Shown: positions 44,446 to 53,955 of the stretch, in pieces
How the letters are laid out: every line of letters begins with the position of its first letter
Numbering within the stretch: position 1 is the first letter of the stretch
Source of the DNA: Drechmeria coniospora
Taxonomy: Eukaryota; Ascomycota; Sordariomycetes; Hypocreales; Ophiocordycipitaceae
Assembly (NCBI RefSeq): GCF_001625195.1
Contig: NC_054390.1
Coordinates: 930,001-994,000, forward strand
Direction: 5' to 3'
Length of the DNA: 64,000 nucleotides
The notes under the pieces: generated by a model
Told to the model about the DNA's origin: nothing
What the model saw: the letters and a program-made list of their open reading frames with translations, nothing else
Database searches by the model: none
Position numbers and translations under genes: made by a program

Positions 44446-44988
44446 ATGAGTAGGGAAGCGGAAGCTGGGAGCAAGCGAGCATCCGAACTCAGCGAGGCCA
44501 TGCTCGGCGTGCCTGGTTATGCCGACGACTCCATGTTCTTTGTCGTGCGATATGGCGACAAAGCCAAGGTGAGTATCGTGGCTTGTCTTTTCCACACGCA
44601 CCTGCATCCTTGTCAGTTTCTCCTTTTCGTGTCGTCGTCGTCGTCGTCGGACATCTCGCCACCGACGCACTGTGATCCTCGCTTTTCAGGCGGCATCGCT
44701 TTCCACAAACGTAGTGGGCGTGGTGAACGGCCCACTGACAGCCTGCAGAACAGCCTCCGCAAATGCGAATGGGACGATCTGCAGGATACCATCGGCAAGA
44801 TGGCCTCCCTATGGAGCGAGCCCGGCGCGGGCGATGCCGTCGCACCAGAGCAGCGATCCTCCGAGGCTGCCGAGCTGAGGGAGCACGCGTTGGCCGTTAT
44901 CAAGCACTTTCCGGACCTCGTGCGCGACTTTGACCGTTTCGTGACGGCCTATCGGTCCACCATGTCGGCCGTTGGCAGGCCAGGCTGA
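44446..44988 (+). CDS. Small protein of unknown function, splice uncertain
   Basis: The first exon, 44446-44568, encodes 41 residues (MSREAEAGSKRASELSEAML start) and ends at AAG before a strong GTGAGT donor. The 3' part, from about 44749 to 44988, encodes NSLRKCEWDDLQDTIGKM and a helical tail, RDFDRFVTAYRSTMSAVG. The frame is technically open throughout, but the region between has intron signals. One option is a 180-nt intron to AG at 44748, which restores the frame. The other uses the textbook TTTTCAG at 44689, plus a 21-nt exon (44690-44710) and a 38-nt second intron. I recognise no domain. The 3' half is amphipathic and could be a coiled coil. It converges on the GPI-anchored protein gene. 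Confidence 0.55.
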   Translation: MSREAEAGSKRASELSEAMLGVPGYADDSMFFVVRYGDKAKVSIVACLFHTHLHPCQFLLFVSSSSSSDISPPTHCDPRFSGGIAFHKRSGRGERPTDSLQNSLRKCEWDDLQDTIGKMASLWSEPGAGDAVAPEQRSSEAAELREHALAVIKHFPDLVRDFDRFVTAYRSTMSAVGRPG

Positions 44989-45301
44989 GTCGAGCTCGTG
45001 ACGGCAGCCAACTGCACTTGGAGTCACCCACAACGCCTTGACCGTTCGGCCAAGACTTTTTTTTTTTGATGAACTCATGAATATCATTCTAATCTATGTC
45101 ACGATGACAAAATGTACTGTTGACCAAGTCCACATGCCTTCCATCATTACCCGACACAAACCGTTCCGACCCCGACGGTGCCAACTCGCGATACCCCTTC
45201 TAGAAATAGCAAGCCGATCCAGCCCCTGGCTCAAGGAAAAACCCCAGACGCGCCCCCGGAAACAGAGTAGGAACGACACGCGACCAAACTCAAGGCAGCA
45301 G
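44989..45301. other. Convergent 3'-3' interval, nothing seen
   Basis: These 313 bases separate two stop codons. A run of nine T lies at about 45059-45067. No repeat, RNA or frame is supported. Confidence 0.5.
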
Positions 45302-45545
45302 TCACAGCTGCAGGGCCACCATGGCGACGGCGACGGCGACGCCGAGCAGCAGGCTCTGCGTGGGATGGGACGACGGTGCGCCGGCGATGAGCGGGTTAGA
45401 GCCGCTGCCAGAGCCGGAACCGCTGCCGCTGCCGGAGCCGCTGCCGCTGCCGGAGCCGCCTGAGCCGCCTGAGCCGCCGGAACCGCCGCTACCGCTGCCG
45501 CTGCCACTGCCACTGCCGCTGCCACCACCACCACCACCACCACCA

Positions 45546-45577
<32 letters not shown>

Positions 45578-46171
45578 GCCACCACTGCCGTTGCCTCCGT
45601 TGCCTCCGTTGCCGCCGTTGCCTCCGTTGCCGCCGTTGCCTCCGTTGCCTCCGGAGCCACTGCCGGAGCCTCCGTTGCCTCCGTTGCCTCCGTTGCCGCC
45701 GTTGCCGCCGTTGCCTCCGTTGCCGCCGTTGCCTCCGCCGCCGGAGGTCCCGGTCGGCTTGTGATGATGACCAGTTTTGTGGGGATGAGTCGAGTTACCC
45801 GTCGGAGTGGGCCAACCCGAGGGGCACGAGGCGCCGGTGCCGGGATAGTACGTGCACCTGCCGGTCCCGTGAGGGTGGTGATGGCGGGTCGAGTTGCCCA
45901 CGTGGGTCGTCCAGGTTGTTGTGTAGCTTCTTGACGAATGCGTCGTCGTCGAGTTGTACGTTTGGCTCGCGCTGGCTGTCGTCGAAGATGAACTCGACGT
46001 CGTATTCATGCTCGAAGCGGACGAGGACGAGGACAAAGAGGTCGAGGTAGACGTCGTCGTCGAGGACGGGGTAGACGTCGTCGTCGAAGACGAAGAGGTG
46101 GTGGTGGTGGTGGTCTGTGCCAAGGCCGGGATGGCCAGGACGACGGCGGAGAGGAGGACGGAAGCACGCAT
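45302..46171 (-). CDS. GPI-anchored Ser/Thr- and Gly/Asn-rich cell-wall protein
   Basis: An intact 289-residue frame is fully low-complexity between two hydrophobic ends. The N-terminus MRASVLLSAVVLAIPALAQ is a signal peptide. Residues 20-95 are Ser/Thr-rich and suited to O-mannosylation. Residues 96-135 are His-rich and hold the only Cys pair, RCTYYPGTGASCPSG. From about 140 to 265 the chain is GGN and GSGSGG repeats. The end has small residues (NPLIAGAPSS) before a hydrophobic tail LLLGVAVAVAMVALQL, the expected GPI signal. The likely place is plasma membrane or wall. No enzyme domain is present. The Gly region is encoded by purine-biased triplet arrays, and its antisense polyproline frame is an artefact. 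Confidence 0.85.
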
Positions 46172-46264
46172 GTTGATTTTGAAACGACGTTTTTCCGCTT
46201 CGGCCTTTTCTTCTTCTTATTATGTCAATCAAGGAGCTTTTGCTGGAAAACCGACGGGCAATGC

Positions 46265-46310
46265 TGATGGGATCTGATGGGATCTGATGGGATCTGATGG
46301 GATCTGATGG
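46265..46310. repeat. 10-bp tandem repeat (GATCTGATGG)n
   Basis: Four to five exact copies of GATCTGATGG lie about 95 bases upstream of the GPI-protein start codon, in its probable leader. Confidence 0.93.
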
Positions 46311-46411
46311 ACGATGATGGGGAACGATGGGAAATGTTGCGCTTCGTACCGAGAATGAAACAACGATGCAGAGATGCTCGAGCAATGGCAGCAGAGCAGA
46401 GATGCTGGATC

Positions 46412-46417
46412 TTTATA
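46412..46417 (-). promoter_or_regulatory. Putative TATA box of the GPI-protein gene
   Basis: TATAAA on the minus strand lies about 240 bases before the ATG at 46171. The decamer repeat would then fall in the 5' leader. Confidence 0.4.
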
Positions 46418-48920
46418 CTCGAGTCTCTCTCCCGTGAGCTTGTTCGATCTCGCGTTCAGAATGCCCGAGAGGCGGCGCAGGCGATGGACGACGATGGCCG
46501 ATGTTGCATCGAGGATGGATCGTCAGATGGCTGGCTGGCGGGATGGATGGATCGGCCGTTCCTTTGAATGACCGTCAACCTCGACGGTCCCAAGAGACCA
46601 GAGGGTGCACCACGTCACCCTCCCACCAGCTTCGGCTTGGTAGCATCCTCCGTCGACAGCATTGGTTCCCTGCCGGCCCTGCTCGAGTCGCCGCCGATGT
46701 TCTAGCGACTGCAACGAGAATAGAAAGGTTCATGGCTGACCGGACGAGGACTCGCTGATGGAGGCCGCGACGCTCGATTCGTCCCAAGCCAGAAACCTCG
46801 CCGCCACCGTGGCGTGCGAAGCCTGCGAGAAGAGGCAAGAGTTGGCGGGTAATACGAGTACGACACCCTCTTGGTCGCACCGTTGATGCAGCATGAAGCT
46901 GGAGGGGTGCTAGTCGAGGTTCCCATCGAACGGCCAATACCTGGTCCAGCCGGTAGGTCGGCGCTAGCCATCGATCTGGATGCTGAGTACCGAGTGCTAG
47001 GCAGCGCTAGGGAATGGTACCTAAATTAGCACCACCTATAAGCCAGCGCGCACGTGCTAGTTCGGCACTGCTTGCTCGCCGACGAGGGCGAAATACGGGT
47101 GGTCGATGTGTCCCCGTCTTGTCGCCCTATCGCCCGCGACGCTGCTGGCAGTCACGTGCATCCGCGCTCATTACTGTGTACATGCGAGCCCGGTACAGGG
47201 TGCGCGCAATCCGGGGCCCCGAGGTACCTACCATCATGTCAATGCCTAACTAGTTGGGACCCATCTACTTGTGCGAGTAGCGATGGTGTTAGTACCGATT
47301 GCTAGGTAGGTGCTGTACCTAGCACCGCTGGCCGAAACGAGGAACAGCGCCACTGTGCGCTATCAGCCTGTTCATCCGGTGGACCGTGGGGTTTTTTTTC
47401 ATGCACTGCTGGCGGGCTGCCTGCCTAAGGGCTGCCTAAGCTACAGTACAGTACAGGCTACAGCATAGCAAACGAGCAGCACAAGTACCATCGCTAGGTA
47501 TTTCTTAGCACGTGTACCTGTGGCGAGTACGAGGTGGCACAGTGGCAGCGGATGGCACCTTTGCTCGCATCCATCCGGAGGCTGAGGACATGAGGTTCTT
47601 CCTTTCGTCATCCATCCTCCGTCGCCACCTTGGATGCCCAAGCATCAAAATCATCATGATCAAAGGCCCGACTCGCCTCGCCGCATCGCCTCGTCTGCCT
47701 GCAAGCCCTCTCCCCGCGATGTGCCTATTTTTAGGACTCGAGAACCATGCGAGATCTGTCTTCATTTGCTGGTCTGGCCGTTTATACTTTGGCCTAGCAC
47801 GCTAGTCAACTGGCCGGAGCAATACCACGTTGCCAGCCTGGCCTCACCTGGCTGGCTTCTTTGCCTTCCCCGGCTTTTTCCTCCCCCGGCGGCGACGCGC
47901 GACTTCTTGCGACCTGCACCGCACAACGCTCGTCATTCGCCGCCCCCCTTTGTCCGTCATCGTCCTGTTCGTACTCCCTGCCTCTCCTGGATCCACACCG
48001 GTCGATCTCTCCGGCAAGCGAGGGGGTGTTGTTTGACGACGAATCGCGTCACAGGCTCTCGGCCGCTGAAACAATGCTTGGAACTCCCGCCCTACCGCGA
48101 GCACGATCACACGTTCACATCGGCGCACCCGATCACCGGTTATTTTTTTTGTTTTCGTTTCGTCTTTTTCGTCGCTCGCCATCAGATCACCCACTCCTTG
48201 TGTTGCTCATGACGACATACCTGTGAATGCAATGGGCAACCTTTCACTATACGCTTTATTAACCCGATTTGCTGAACGTACTGTACGCCAGCCGTTTGCG
48301 TGCACGCGCAGTGCAACTCTCGCAATGCCAAAAATAACTTCAAGATCCGCCCTACACCGATCCCAGGCTTGCACTCATGTGAATTGTGTAGGCGTCTACA
48401 CGAACTCTGCTTGCCCAGCACAGCCTGCAGCATGGGCAACAATAGTGGTGCCAACTGCGAACGTGGTACTCCGTACGGACACTGGCATCGTAGTGGGTGG
48501 TCCTTTTGCTTCTTGCCTGTACCTGCATGCATGGGCGGCAAATGCATGGGCGGCAAATGCATGGGCGGCATTCTGCTTCGCCCTGGGAGTGTACCGAACC
48601 ATGTCACCAAATGGCTTTTCTAACAAGTTGCCAAGTCCCATGTTGCCGTTATTGTCATGATGCACCATTTTGCCATGGCCCATCATCGTTGGCCAAGACA
48701 TGCGAGCAAACAGCGGCTGCTCGTCGTCATTTTCCTGCTGCCTCGCCAACAAGGCACCAAATGGTGCACCGCCACGGCAAGCCACATTTGCACTGCCACA
48801 GGACCCGTCGGACAAGCTGTCCAAAGGCCCACTGGCGACGAGGCGGCGAGGTTCACAGCTTCATGGTTGGACGAGTTTCAACCTCAACTCATCCCTCGCC
48901 ATCATCCCCGACGCGCCACC
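46418..48920. other. Divergent promoter interval, no gene supported
   Basis: This 2.5 kb lies between the GPI-protein and YIP1 genes. GTAC-type words are scattered (46990-47320, 47440-47520) but less dense than in other promoter intervals. Pyrimidine-rich DNA lies at 47850-48200. A 15-bp repeat lies at 48528-48570. Frames of 100-190 codons here lack domains. Confidence 0.5.
48528..48570. repeat. 15-bp tandem repeat
   Basis: Just under three copies of TGCATGGGCGGCAAA lie head to tail. Confidence 0.92.
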
Positions 48921-49977
48921 ATGTCCAACTTCTACGGCGCCCAACAGAACAACCTGTACCCGGGCGGCGCCGCCGCCGGTGGCTCTGCTCAGAATCTCCA
49001 GTTCTACCCTACCTCCTACTCGCCCGCCGCCTCGGGCGCCGCCGCCGGCCAGCAGGGAGCCTATGGCTATGGCGGATCCGCCCAAGGGGGCAGCTTCGCT
49101 TCCGGGGCCCAGGCCGGCGGCTTCACGTCTTCGGGCTTCGGCGCCGGTGCCGCCGGCGTGTCGGGTCGCATGGGCGAGCAGGGTGGTCTGCGGACGGGCT
49201 GGCTGGCGGCCTTTTCCACCGAGGGCTACGACGGCGAGCCGCCGCTGCTCGAGGAGCTCGGCGTGAATTTCAAGCACATCCAGATGAAGGCGAGTCCTCC
49301 CCGTCGAGGCCCCTCGCCTCGCTGAGCCGAGCCTCGGCCTTCTTCCCTCGCGCTGACGTCGTCGACAGACGCTCGCCGTCCTGAACCCCTTCAAACCCAT
49401 CGACCAGCACATCATGGACGACGCCGACCTCGCCGGCCCGCTGCTGTTCTGCGTTTCCATCGGCACCTTCCTGCTGTTCTCGGGCAAGGTCCACTTTGGA
49501 TACATCTACGGCCTCGCCCTCCTCGGCTCTACGTCGCTGCACATGATCCTCTCCCTCATGTCCCCCACCGACCAGCAATCCAACGCCCCCCAGGCCTTCC
49601 ACGCGCAGTACAGCGATCATTCATCGGCCCAGCCGCAAGACCAGCATGTGCGCGGTGGTCACTTCTCCCAAACCCTCACCTTTCCCCGTTCGGCCTCGGT
49701 CCTCGGCTACTGCCTGCTGCCGCTCGTGGCGACGAGCCTCTTCGGCATCGCCATGCCCATGGACACACCCTTGGGCATCGTCCTCACCAGCGCCGCCATC
49801 GTCTGGTGCACCTACAGCGCCAGCGGCATGTTTTGCGCCGTCGGCCGCATGAAGGGCATGCGGGCCCTCGTCGCCTACCCCCTCGCGCTCTTCTACGTCG
49901 GCTTCGGTATCATGGGTGTCTTCAGCAGCAGGGGAAGCGGCTCCTTGGCCAAGGCGGCCACCAAGTTGAACGGCTGA
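48921..49977 (+). CDS. YIP1: YIP1, ER-Golgi Rab-interacting membrane protein
   Basis: Exons 48921-49289 and 49369-49977 join in frame (325 residues). The start ATG has a good context (CGCCACCATGTCC). Residues 1-90 are Gly/Ala/Tyr-rich and cytosolic. The YIP1 signature follows at the exon border: EPPLLEELGVNFKHI, then, across the intron, KTLAVLNPFKP. Five membrane segments follow, for example LAGPLLFCVSIGTFLLFSG, GYCLLPLVATSLFGIAMPM and FYVGFGIMGVF. Yip1 binds Ypt1/Ypt31-type Rabs and is needed for COPII vesicle formation. The intron (49290-49368) begins GCGAGT and ends GACAG, with a CTGAC branch point, so it is a GC-AG intron. No GT donor nearby preserves the frame. The gene converges on RCC1. 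Confidence 0.94.
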
Positions 49978-50463
49978 ATTCGTCGGCGTGCAAAGGAAAA
50001 GACCAAGAACAAGACGGCAGGCACCGCGACGGCCCGTTCATCCGCCTCGAGAACCAAGCGCGTCCGCGGCATGGACGAAGCGGAAAAAGGGGCCAAGCCA
50101 TGGTGGAAGGGGGACCGCGTGGTCCGGGTCCGTACATCGGCACTTGTGGCATGCTTAGAATAGAGTGGCCAGCAACAGCGCCTTCCAGGAGTCCAACGTC
50201 CCGCGGAGGGCTAGGCGAATGGCAACGAGTGGTGAAAATATCCATTATTCAACGAGAAATCTACCCATCACAATCTCGAGAGCCTAGAGCAGGCGTGTCG
50301 TGTGCTCGTCCTGCTGTGACCTCGTGCCATTCCTGTCCCAATCAGTCGGCTCCGTCCGCCCGACGCCGAAAAGTTGACCCAAAAAAACAAAATAAAAGGC
50401 AGCAACGTTGTCCGCGAAGGCGACGGGTGCGTCTACAATAATACATCAGACTGGCTTGATCGG
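49978..50463. other. Convergent 3'-3' interval, nothing seen
   Basis: About 490 bases between the YIP1 and RCC1 stop codons hold no repeat, GTAC-word array or supported frame. They presumably contain both 3' ends. Confidence 0.5.
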
Positions 50464-52171
50464 TCAGGCGCCGTTGACGCCGTTGACGCCGTTCACACCG
50501 TTCACACCGTTCACGCCGTTCATCTTGACTCCGCCATCGGGCAACCCGGTGAGGATGGAAAACTGTCCGCCGGCGCCTGCGGTGAGCATCTTCTTGCCGC
50601 GGATGGCCGTGTTGTCAATGAGGGTAGGCGTCTGAATGTCCTCGATCGTGCCCTGGCCGGTCTGGTAGTTGGCCGAGAAGCCCCAGGAGTAGACCTGGCC
50701 TTCGCGGGTGACGGCGAAGCTGTTGTCGGTGCCGGCGGCGACGTGGATGACGTTGGCCACTTTCGACGAGCGTTAGCTTGGTGCTTGGTCCGGAGTCGAG
50801 ATGGGGCATGCGCCACGTACCTTCGTCTTGCTTCGTCGGCTTCACGAGAATGCGGGGATTCTCCCTCTCGTCAAAGACGACGTCCTCCTTCTCGAGGTCG
50901 TCAAACTCAAAGCCGACCTGGTATCCGTCGACGCGCCCCCAGGTGAAGAGATCCCCCTTGTCGGAGCATGCGAGGGAGTGATGAACGCCGCCGTCGATAT
51001 CGGTGATGTTGTGCTCCTCCAGGTAGGTGATCTTGGCCGGCTTGAGAACGACGGCGTCATCCTCGCCCGCGTTGCCCTGCACCCCGAGCTCGCCAAAGTT
51101 GTTCAAACCCCAGCCCCAGACCTTGCCCTCCTTGTCGAGCGCGAAGCTGTGGTAGGCGCCGCAGGCAATCTTGGCAATCTTTCCGCGGGGCAGACCGATG
51201 CCTTGGGGGATCAGGGACGAGAGCTTGTTGCGCTCGATGATGCGGCGGCCGAGTTGGTTCTGCTGACCGCAGCCCCAGGCGACGACGTTTCCGTTGTGGT
51301 CGAGGGCCAAGACGTGGTTCGATCCGGCCGAGAGGGTCTTGATGTTTTTCAACGACGGCAGAAGCGCCGGCGTGTTCTGGACCTTGACCTTGTCGGTGAA
51401 GCCGAGAATGCCGTCGCTCGACCGGAAGGTGCCCCAGCCGTAGACTCGTCCGTCTTCGGTCAGGGCAAAGGTCGCGCTGTCGCTGGCCACGACCTGGGAA
51501 AACTTGGTGCCGGGCGCGAAATGGTCGGCGGAGACGGCCGTCGGCGTGCTTTCCTTGGGGTTGATGCCGGTGTCGTCGTCGTCTTCGGAATCGGAATCAT
51601 CCTCCTTGCCCATGTCGCGGAGACCGCCATCCCAGGTGGTGTCCCGGCCCAGCGCTCCTTGGTCATTGACGCCCCAGGTGAGGATTTTGTTGTCGCGGGT
51701 GAGGGCGGCGGCGTGCATGCCTCCGCAGGCGACCTGGACGATGCCGACAGACTCGGCAGACAGACCGTCGTTGAGTCGAGGACGCTTAACGTCGATCGGT
51801 TTCTTTCCGTTGACGCGCCTGCTGCCGAGGCCAAGCTCGCCCGACGTACCCTCTCCGAAGACGTAGACGTCGAGCGCCTGCGTCGGGCCGTTGTTGATTT
51901 TCTTGCCAATGGCGACCTGGGTCCTCTTTGGTGCAGATTTTTTGGGCGCCACCGCCGTCTTCGTCTTCTTCAACTGGCGGTTCTCGAGCTTCGAATCAGG
52001 TTCGGAGGCGGCGTCGTCGGCCTTGCGCTTCTTCGACCCGGACCCGTTCACCGTCGGCTTCGCGGCGCTCGCCTTGCCATCGGCCGTCTTGGCGGCTTTT
52101 CCCGAGGACTTGGCGGCGGCCGTCTTCTTCGTCGAGGCTTGAGAGGCCGGCGCCTTGGATCTCGAAGGCAT
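50464..52171 (-). CDS. RCC1: RCC1, Ran guanine-nucleotide exchange factor
   Basis: Exons 52171-50821 and 50759-50464 join in frame (548 residues); the frame is open further upstream, but MPSRSKAPASQASTKK is the natural start. Residues 1-95 are Lys/Ala-rich with SGSKKRKADD and KKTKTAV, typical of the DNA-binding and nuclear N-tail. The seven-bladed propeller spans about 98-525, with repeats such as LDVYVFGEGTSGELGLGS, ILTWGVNDQGALGR, VVAWGCGQQNQLGR and VYSWGFSANYQTGQG. An acidic insert (EDDSDSEDDDD) lies near residue 200. RCC1 charges Ran with GTP at chromatin, which drives nuclear transport and spindle assembly; Pim1 and Srm1 are yeast homologues. The C-terminus ends in about six Asn-Gly-Val units from a 9-bp repeat. 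Confidence 0.95.
50466..50523. repeat. 9-bp coding repeat at the RCC1 C-terminus
   Basis: Six units of GCCGTTGAC or ACCGTTCAC type encode Asn-Gly-Val on the minus strand, right before the stop codon. Confidence 0.85.
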
Positions 52172-53495
52172 GATTGTGATTTGTGATGCTCGTGGCGCTC
52201 GAGCCGTTTGGTGAGGCGGCTGGCTATCTCGGCGCGTGGAGCCGGTCGTTTGATGCAAAACGAAAGTTGATGGACGCTTGGTCGAAGCTTGCAAAACAGG
52301 GAGCCCACGCTGTTCTTCCTCGATTGATGCGTGGAAATGGTGCAAGGAACTTGGTCGCACCGGTGCTTGCGTTGAGTGCAGGATGGAGGATTTTTTTGGT
52401 CGTGATCGGTTCGCAGGTGCTGGGGTAGGAGACAGCTCTGGCAAGGTTGCACCTGCACCAGGCGTAATAAGGGCAGCGGTTGCATGGGCCAACCGTGTGG
52501 GGACCGTCACTGACCGCCTCGTCAACACTAGATCACATTCGTCGGTACAAACGCACAGTGCCAGCACTCGCACAGTAAATTTGTACGGCAGTATTCTCTT
52601 AGCCGCCGACTGGATTGCTGTACCTTGGCGCTTGTCACCATGACATTCTCGCTTAGGTAGGCGGTGAGGTTTCATGTAAAATTAGTAAGCACGCAGAACC
52701 ACAATGAGGTTTGTGCCATGAATACTTGAGTATTGTACTCCGTAGTTGTACTCTGTACTTAGTTGTACTCCGTCGTTGTACTCCGTATTTGTACTTTGTA
52801 TTACTTCAGTAGTACAGTGAATACGGAGTACATGAACAGTACTTGGTACCTTAAGTAAGTAACATGTACTGCCAGGTGTGCACTGACATGTACCAATCGA
52901 GGAGGTGTTTGCCACTAATTTCCAACTTGCACTCCGTACGGATACCTTGTATAGTATATAGTTTGTATAGTATATAGTATTACTTTGTACATCTGCTTGG
53001 AATCGGATGGGGTCTTTGGATATGTTGGACATGTATTCCGTACTCCGTACTTAGTCCGTACAACTAGTCAACTACTCCGTAAGTACAAAGCAAGTAAAAG
53101 CAAGTAAAAGCAAGTAAAAGCAAGTAAAAGCAAGTAAAAGCAAGTAAAAGCAAGTAAAAGCAAGTAATAATAGGTACTTACTGTATGGAGTACTTCACTG
53201 CATAACATGCTCATGTACCCCATATACCCACTTACCCAAGTACGTACAATCGAGTGTAAAAGAGCAAGTATCTGCATTTTGATAGAATTGCTGGTTGGCA
53301 GCGACGAATACACCGTAAAAGCACATCGTACATATTCATTGGATTGCTCAATTGTTCATTAATTCTGCCTTTGCCCGATCCTCAACGCTTTGATGCAATA
53401 CGTAATGTTCTCCGCCCAAACGCCACGATAACATTGAAATGTGTAAGCTGTAAAGCAGCCCGCACGGTGCACAGTCAATCCCTCATTCCGCATCA
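52172..53495. other. Interval with GTAC-word arrays upstream of RCC1
   Basis: The RCC1 promoter lies at the left. TACGGAGT, ACTCCGTA and GTAC words fill about 52700-53090, followed by the 10-bp array at 53091. No gene is supported. Confidence 0.58.
53091..53167. repeat. 10-bp tandem array (CAAGTAAAAG)7
   Basis: Seven exact head-to-tail copies of CAAGTAAAAG plus a partial eighth. Confidence 0.97.
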
Positions 53496-53955
53496 TCATT
53501 TCTTTGTCGTAAAATCAGTCTCGTTGGCGGGGTTGTAACCACCATCACTGGCCTTTTCGCACGTGCAGCCGTCTACGCCGTTGTTAGAATAAACAATGAA
53601 CGCCGTCGACGTCTCCCTCCTTGTTGGGCACTCACCGACGGGACGTGCGCCGCACTGACACGTTGAGCCGGTCGGCTTTGTGTTCTCCGTCGCGGCGCGG
53701 TCGCAGGTGCACTCGCCGGCTGGCCGAGCACGGCATGAGCAGCGGGGGCCCTCGACCTTGTTCTCGGCCGACGCCTTGTCGCAGGTGCAGTGGAGAGCCG
53801 ACTGCTTGCCGCAGGAGCACGTCGCCTGCTTGGCTTCGACGCGCATTCATGTTAGCCTTTGAGCAGACGGGAGGGGCGTGAGGTGTCTGGCACGTACCAC
53901 AGGCGCACTCGACGTTGCCCTTGGCGCAGCAGGTGGAGGACTTGAGGGCGGTCAT
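53496..53955 (-). CDS. Cys-rich CxC protein, metallothionein-like (DUF7871-like)
   Basis: Exons 53955-53898, 53833-53636 and 53572-53496 join in frame (110 residues). The introns are 64 and 63 nt, and the second has a TTCTAAC branch point. The chain starts MTALKSSTCCAKGNVECAC and holds 16 Cys, one CC pair and seven CxC pairs, in three loose repeats: CSCGKQSALHCTCDKAS, RCSCRARPAGECTCDRA and CQCGARPVDGCTCEKAS. It ends NPANETDFTTKK. No signal peptide is present, so it is likely cytosolic. From memory it matches a small family common in Sordariomycetes (DUF7871-like). Metal binding is inferred from the CxC pattern only. A TATAAA lies about 160 bases upstream. Confidence 0.85.

Noticed and set aside
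45321..45764. Polyproline open frame
   Set aside because: It is antisense of the Gly-rich coding repeat of the GPI-anchored protein.
50801..52186. 461-codon plus-strand frame opposite RCC1
   Set aside because: It mirrors the RCC1 exon and has no recognisable protein.
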